20,686 bases of DNA from positions 1 through 20,686 of the IMG/VR virus record IMGVR_UViG_3300025122_000205. The stretch is one strand, 5' to 3'. The position numbers and the translations under genes are program-made. Below the pieces are notes generated by a model. That model saw only the letters and a program-made list of their open reading frames with translations. It was not told the DNA's origin and made no database searches. Below are positions 16,705 through 20,686 of this stretch, piece after piece (the first letter of the stretch is position 1; every line of letters starts with the position of its first letter). This DNA is from a virus.

Positions 16705-19670
16705 TCTGATCCAGCCTCGTTGTCTTCTTCATCATCATTTTTTTTACTACTAGTTGGGCTTCGCATAATAAAAAATTGAGACTGAACATTTCCTTTACTA
16801 ATAGTATGTTTAAACCCATTAAGTTGGTATAAACCAGAATACCATGTAAAAACTTTTTCCTTTAATCCTCCACCAAGAGTAAACCTAGGTTCCGCACAAA
16901 ATACTAGGCATGGTCTATTCAGGACTCTTATATCATTTGCTAAATTAAATTGAGGAAGTGTGGTTATTTTCCCTTTCAGTACATTTTCTCCTAATTTCTT
17001 GGTTATATTCGCAACAGCAGTTATTCCCGCATCTGTAGGTTCTTTACCCCCGATTGTTATTTGCGAACGGTTAAACCCTTTAGTTCCCGCTGTTTTATCA
17101 TATAAAGCCTTAAAAGCAGACCACATATATTTATAAAATTCCTTTTTATTACTAGAAATAAACCAATTCTCAAATTCTTTACCCGCCATGTCACTAAATT
17201 CTTCCCCTAATCCCAATTCTGTGCGAGCTTCACTAAAGAAAGTTGACCATTGATCAAAATTTTGAATGCGATCATCAAATAAGGAGCCCCCAACATCTAA
17301 ATACCACTTCTCTACTAAAGCTTCAAAGTCCTTAGGAACACCAGTTTCTTCATCTACCTTTGTATGGTCAAATTTACTCATAGCTGAAAACATTTTAGCT
17401 GCTTTATCACGCATTTGACTAGGGGGGTTACCAAAAAAAGCATCTACTTTTTGTTGATCAGTTGCTGGGACAGGTCCAGCAGTTTTCATCCACTTAGTAT
17501 ATATTTGATTAATATCAATATCAATAGAGAGGATATTAGAATTCTTAGTCCCCAATGAGAAGATAGGAAGTCTACTAGCCGCATGAGGTTGATCTTTTCT
17601 AAGGTGCTCCACTCCCTCTCTCATGGTAGTACTATTACTCAACATCTCACTATCTTCTAAATCCCCATAACTTGGCCCAAAAGGTGAATTCCAGATCGGG
17701 GGTCTCAGATAATCCACTACATCTTTCATATAATTATAATTAAGTCCTCGCAAAACATCTATAGGGTGTAAGACATCCGTGATAATAGTTTTCACAACCT
17801 TCTCACGTTCTATTCTCCCGGTTTGCAGCTTCATGGTTGTCTCTCTTATTTGTTCTGCTTTCCTATTACTATCAGGTGACTCGGCATGTAGTTCAGAAGC
17901 TAACTGAGCTATATCGGCTTCCATTAATCGCGCCTGTAAGAATTGGGGAATCATATTCTTATCCCCCCATATAATTGCAGGTACCGTTTTATCATCAATT
18001 AACTGATGTTTATACATTATATTTAACATGTTATAATCAGTTTCTATATGAAAACCTGCTTTCAATTCACGGAATCCATGATTATAATCTCTAATAATCT
18101 TGGAAAGAGAAGATGCTACCGCTTCTAATTTTTCTCTAAATGATTGGGAAACATAATCATTTTGTAAAACAGCATACATTCTTCTATTGGTGAACCACTC
18201 CAAAGCTTCTTCAGGGGTAGCTGCTTCCTCATAAGGAATATGGGGAATAGCTCCTGCCGCTGGAGTACCGACCATAGTTGGAGTACCCATACCAGAAAAC
18301 ATCCTCGTTTCTGCTACAGAAAATCCTATAGATTCTAATACTTGTTTGTAGCATTCTACCCGTTTCATATCGCTAACAGTAGAAATTGCTTTTCCAGGTA
18401 ACTTTCCAGCAGTAGTACATTTATCTATTACTTTCTGCAAACTAGTATTACTGATCTGTGGTGACACCCTCTTCCACGTTTCACGGAAGTATCCCTGTAA
18501 GTTACCTCCCCCATAACCACTTCCCTGCCCTCCTGCATCTAAATTAGGTAAAATAACAACTACATTATCATAATCTGTTCCGCTTCTAATATAATTTCTT
18601 ATAGTATTAGTAATAAGTAGATGGAAACTAGGACGATTTGGTTTTCCTATATATCTAAAATCAGGTACATCTTTCTGTGCCTTCAATTGGGTTAATGCTT
18701 TAAGTTGAGAATCGTATGATTCATCATTAAAAAAAGGATTAGACATTCCTTTAGTAAGAAATCCCTTCTTTGAATCCCCTAAAGGATTAATACCCATACT
18801 AGTCAGGTTAGGATGGACAGCTTGACCAGCGAATAGAAGAGTTAAAATTCGTGCCCCCTTTCCATCAAATTTATATTCTAACGTTGTAATTTCTCCAAAG
18901 CATGTAGGAGGAGACCAATCTAGCAAATTATCTCCCACCCCATAAGTAATATAAACAGGTCTTTGGGTTAAAGGAACATTCTCAGCCATCTGTTTATTGA
19001 TAAATGCTAATTTCTTGCTCATCCCCGAAACTTCCATCTCACCTAGGTCTTTAGTCAAAGCTCTTAATTTACGACTCCGAGCAGATTTTTCTCCTAGCAG
19101 TTCTCTTGCTCTATCGAACATCTCCTCATCCAACGTAATATCTCTCCCATTAATCGTTGCCATATATGTGAAAGTAGGATCATGTTTAGCTCTCCTTAAG
19201 CCGCGATATATACTATCAACGGTTATTTTGTCCTTACCGTATTCTTTATTAAGGGTATCCCGTAGCGCAGTAATAGCTCGTTGTTCAGCATGTATCTCAG
19301 CCTCTTTACTTTTCAAAAGAGTAAAATAAGGGTTAGTTGTAGCTGGTTCATTAGAAGCCATAGTACCAGCCATCATTGCGTCCTCAAAAAGACCTTGAGG
19401 ATCTACCAATTCAATTCTAATTACAGGAGCTTCTTTGCTACCACCCAACCCATATTGATGGCTTAAAGAAAGAAAATTAGAACCTGGAACATTATTAAAG
19501 AGATAAGTTTGGGGTCTATAGTTCTTCTTATCCGCAGAAGCCGCTTCTCTGTCTTTTGCTTCTTGTGCCTCAGCCCAACTTTTAAAGCCAGTAAAAGAAC
19601 GTTCTTCCTGAAACCTTATCATCGCTTCAGGATCGAACGTCATCACTATATTAGCGGCAGGAATATTCAT
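16701..19670 (-). CDS. Oversized baseplate hub protein, gp27/gpD-like, with large internal insertions
   Basis: This 989-aa protein lies directly upstream of the spike, the canonical position of the hub. Two flanking parts look like the gp27/gpD fold. The N-terminal part has NFLSLSHQYGLGG followed by VIRIELVDPQGLFED (65-97), and, after an interruption, YITYGVGDNLLDWSPP with EITTLEYKFDGKGARILTLLFAGQ (240-283). The C terminus has VFTWYSGLYQLNGFKHTISK and then FFIMR (940-970), matching the 'wyv.glyrv.gv.H.is.G.f.q...l.R' ending. Between 120 and 225 there is a charged helical insertion with heptad-like spacing, and the long middle (290-915) is mixed and unfamiliar. T4 gp27 is about 390 aa. The last 14 residues are very acidic (KKNDDEEDNEAGSE) and their codons overlap the spike start. 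The gene's own ribosome-binding site is weak (TAATAAGTT before ATG). Confidence 0.82.
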   Translation of the reverse strand: MNIPAANIVMTFDPEAMIRFQEERSFTGFKSWAEAQEAKDREAASADKKNYRPQTYLFNNVPGSNFLSLSHQYGLGGSKEAPVIRIELVDPQGLFEDAMMAGTMASNEPATTNPYFTLLKSKEAEIHAEQRAITALRDTLNKEYGKDKITVDSIYRGLRRAKHDPTFTYMATINGRDITLDEEMFDRARELLGEKSARSRKLRALTKDLGEMEVSGMSKKLAFINKQMAENVPLTQRPVYITYGVGDNLLDWSPPTCFGEITTLEYKFDGKGARILTLLFAGQAVHPNLTSMGINPLGDSKKGFLTKGMSNPFFNDESYDSQLKALTQLKAQKDVPDFRYIGKPNRPSFHLLITNTIRNYIRSGTDYDNVVVILPNLDAGGQGSGYGGGNLQGYFRETWKRVSPQISNTSLQKVIDKCTTAGKLPGKAISTVSDMKRVECYKQVLESIGFSVAETRMFSGMGTPTMVGTPAAGAIPHIPYEEAATPEEALEWFTNRRMYAVLQNDYVSQSFREKLEAVASSLSKIIRDYNHGFRELKAGFHIETDYNMLNIMYKHQLIDDKTVPAIIWGDKNMIPQFLQARLMEADIAQLASELHAESPDSNRKAEQIRETTMKLQTGRIEREKVVKTIITDVLHPIDVLRGLNYNYMKDVVDYLRPPIWNSPFGPSYGDLEDSEMLSNSTTMREGVEHLRKDQPHAASRLPIFSLGTKNSNILSIDIDINQIYTKWMKTAGPVPATDQQKVDAFFGNPPSQMRDKAAKMFSAMSKFDHTKVDEETGVPKDFEALVEKWYLDVGGSLFDDRIQNFDQWSTFFSEARTELGLGEEFSDMAGKEFENWFISSNKKEFYKYMWSAFKALYDKTAGTKGFNRSQITIGGKEPTDAGITAVANITKKLGENVLKGKITTLPQFNLANDIRVLNRPCLVFCAEPRFTLGGGLKEKVFTWYSGLYQLNGFKHTISKGNVQSQFFIMRSPTSSKKNDDEEDNEAGSE

Positions 19671-19676
19671 AACTTA

Positions 19677-19985
19677 TTATAGCTTTACAGGAATTTGAAT
19701 ATTATCTCCCGCATTCAACTGTTCGAATATATCAAAGATAGCATTTCTTTCACAAATTATCCACCAACTAGCGGGAGTATCTAAAAATAAGTTAGATATC
19801 AAATCTGGCCTATGATCAAATCCATATGGAATATTCCCAGGAGTGCGCGTAAAATTTAATTGAGACCCTCCATAAACACCTTCATAGACAGGACTCCCTA
19901 CTGAAGTAGAAATAGGCTTCCCTTTATGAGTAATTATTATTTGAGCAAAAGATGATCGTCTTCCTGTATTCGTTCTAGATACCAT
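19677..19985 (-). CDS. Small LysM/gp53-like baseplate wedge protein
   Basis: This 102-aa protein resembles the T4 gp53 family and LysM folds. Its C-terminal half (56-100) reads FDHRPDLISNLFLDTPASWW then IICERNAIFDIFEQLNAGDNIQIP. The layout is first strand, helix with a Trp-Trp pair (74-75), helix ending in Asn, then 'l..Gd.i.IP', as in LysM and phage gp53/gpX proteins. T4 gp53 is 196 aa, so this is a compact version. Residues 1-55 form a strand-rich extension with Ser, Gly and Tyr. In T4 gp53 clamps adjacent wedges together near the hub; the same role is inferred here. It has the best ribosome-binding site of the operon. It lies between the tube-junction gene and the hub with almost no spacer. 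Confidence 0.75.
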   Translation of the reverse strand: MVSRTNTGRRSSFAQIIITHKGKPISTSVGSPVYEGVYGGSQLNFTRTPGNIPYGFDHRPDLISNLFLDTPASWWIICERNAIFDIFEQLNAGDNIQIPVKL

Positions 19986-20675
19986 TTATCCTCCCTTTCC
20001 AAAACTATCTAAAGGCATAGGATCTGTAGTAAAGTAACCACCTATAGCCGATTCCCAACCTGCAAGATTATCTCTTTTAACAGGTATAGCCGCATCATAT
20101 GTTCCAAAATCTCCTACTCGCAACTCTTCTAACTGTAATCCAACTTCTACTCTACGAGGGGTAAGAGTTTCTAAATCATACTTTGCATCCTCTAACCACC
20201 CTACAGTATAACTTTTACATATACAAGGTACACTTTGATACATAGTTCCAAAACTTAACCTAATTATAGGAGGACCAAGCATAGGGTTAGTAGCATTATT
20301 AGTTACCGAAGTTCTAAATAAGGCTAGAAAGAATAGAAGAGTATCAATAACTTTATGCTTTTCCTCAGGCTCTGCAATAAGATTTGTAAACTTTATAGCG
20401 TTTCCTGGACTCTCCGACCCTAATGGTTTACCACCCCTTAATGCGTCTTTAAAAATGAATGGTGCTGCTTCTTCCAACCCTATTATGTCATCCATATTCT
20501 CGTGGGATTGAAGTGCAACCCATACCTTCTCTACTTCTAGTGATAAAGAATGGTTAACATCCCCAGGTTTAGGTTTAGTAGAAAATCTAGACTTAGATGT
20601 AAATAATAGTTTTTGGCTCTCTTTAGTTGTTTGGCTAAAAATTCTAGTAAACCTATCTATTCCCATATCATGCAT
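19986..20675 (-). CDS. Baseplate tail-tube junction protein, gp48/gp54-like (start may lie beyond the window)
   Basis: This protein is 229 aa as read from ATG at 20675. The diagnostic part is at 133-193: LGPPIIRLSFGTMYQSV, then ICKSYTVGWLEDAKYDLETL, then TPRRVEVGLQLEELRVGDFG. It matches the gp48/gp54 and tube-initiator pattern 'P....l.fG......p.v..s......d....d..tl.Pr...v.l.l.e.r'. Such proteins sit on the hub and nucleate the tail tube. It is shorter than T4 gp54 (320 aa) and gp48 (364 aa), with only one such protein visible here. No ribosome-binding site precedes the ATG at 20675 or the in-frame ATG at 20666 (MGIDRFTRIF). The frame stays open to the window edge, so the true start may be further upstream. 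The last codons carry the ribosome-binding site of the next gene. Confidence 0.72.
   Translation of the reverse strand: MHDMGIDRFTRIFSQTTKESQKLLFTSKSRFSTKPKPGDVNHSLSLEVEKVWVALQSHENMDDIIGLEEAAPFIFKDALRGGKPLGSESPGNAIKFTNLIAEPEEKHKVIDTLLFFLALFRTSVTNNATNPMLGPPIIRLSFGTMYQSVPCICKSYTVGWLEDAKYDLETLTPRRVEVGLQLEELRVGDFGTYDAAIPVKRDNLAGWESAIGGYFTTDPMPLDSFGKGG
19990..19997 (-). promoter_or_regulatory. Strong Shine-Dalgarno AAGGGAGG for the gp53-like gene
   Basis: AAGGGAGG lies four bases before ATG at 19985 on the minus strand and is embedded in the last codons of the preceding gene (Gly-Lys-Gly-Gly-stop). It fixes the start of the gp53-like protein and is the strongest such site among the genes in the window. 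Confidence 0.7.
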
Positions 20676-20686
20676 TGCAAGATGAG

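Noticed and set aside
1-20686. tRNA genes, CRISPR repeats, insertion sequences, attachment sites, retroelements or defence systems.
   Set aside because: No cloverleaf, spaced direct repeats, transposase, integrase, reverse transcriptase or nuclease motif was found on either strand; coding space is filled by structural genes.

Overview
This window is a continuous stretch of a tailed bacteriophage genome (Caudoviricetes) with a contractile, myovirus-type tail. Every supportable gene lies on the minus strand, so the operon reads from the high-coordinate end to the low end. The DNA is AT-rich and almost entirely coding. Genes abut or overlap by a few bases, and the largest gap is about 25 bp. I see no RNA gene, integrase, transposase, CRISPR array, terminator or convincing internal promoter. 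The sizes of several baseplate proteins (989, 995 and 1535 aa) suggest a large-genome phage, but genome size and host cannot be read from this window.

In transcription order the layout is: a tail-tube/baseplate junction protein of gp48/gp54 type (19986-20675, possibly continuing past the window edge); a small LysM/gp53-like wedge protein (19677-19985); an oversized gp27-like hub protein (16701-19670); a gp5/gpV-like central spike with no lysozyme domain (15520-16704); a 995-aa structural protein ending in a LamG-like lectin domain (12522-15509); a gp25/gpW-like wedge-sheath initiator protein (12025-12522); a gp6/gpJ-like wedge protein (10415-12025); a giant gp7/gpI-like wedge protein (5808-10415); three mutually related small-to-medium proteins (4565-5818, 3826-4572, 3159-3800); and a giant right-handed beta-helix protein that runs off the low end (1-3157).

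The genes together look like a full recipe for a baseplate. Hub and spike form the central piercing axis. gp25, gp6, gp7 and gp53-like proteins form the wedges around it. The junction protein starts the tail tube. The order spike, (LamG protein), gp25/W, gp6/J, gp7/I, fibre-like proteins follows the P2 order V-W-J-I-H, while the gp53- and gp54-like proteins are T4-like elements.

The least familiar parts are the surface-facing ones: the LamG protein inserted between spike and gp25, the carbohydrate-binding-module-like tail of the gp7 homologue, the array of three paralogues, and the beta-helix giant. Together they suggest a baseplate with many glycan-binding or receptor-binding parts. That functional reading is inference; the family assignments rest on motifs read by eye, without a database search.
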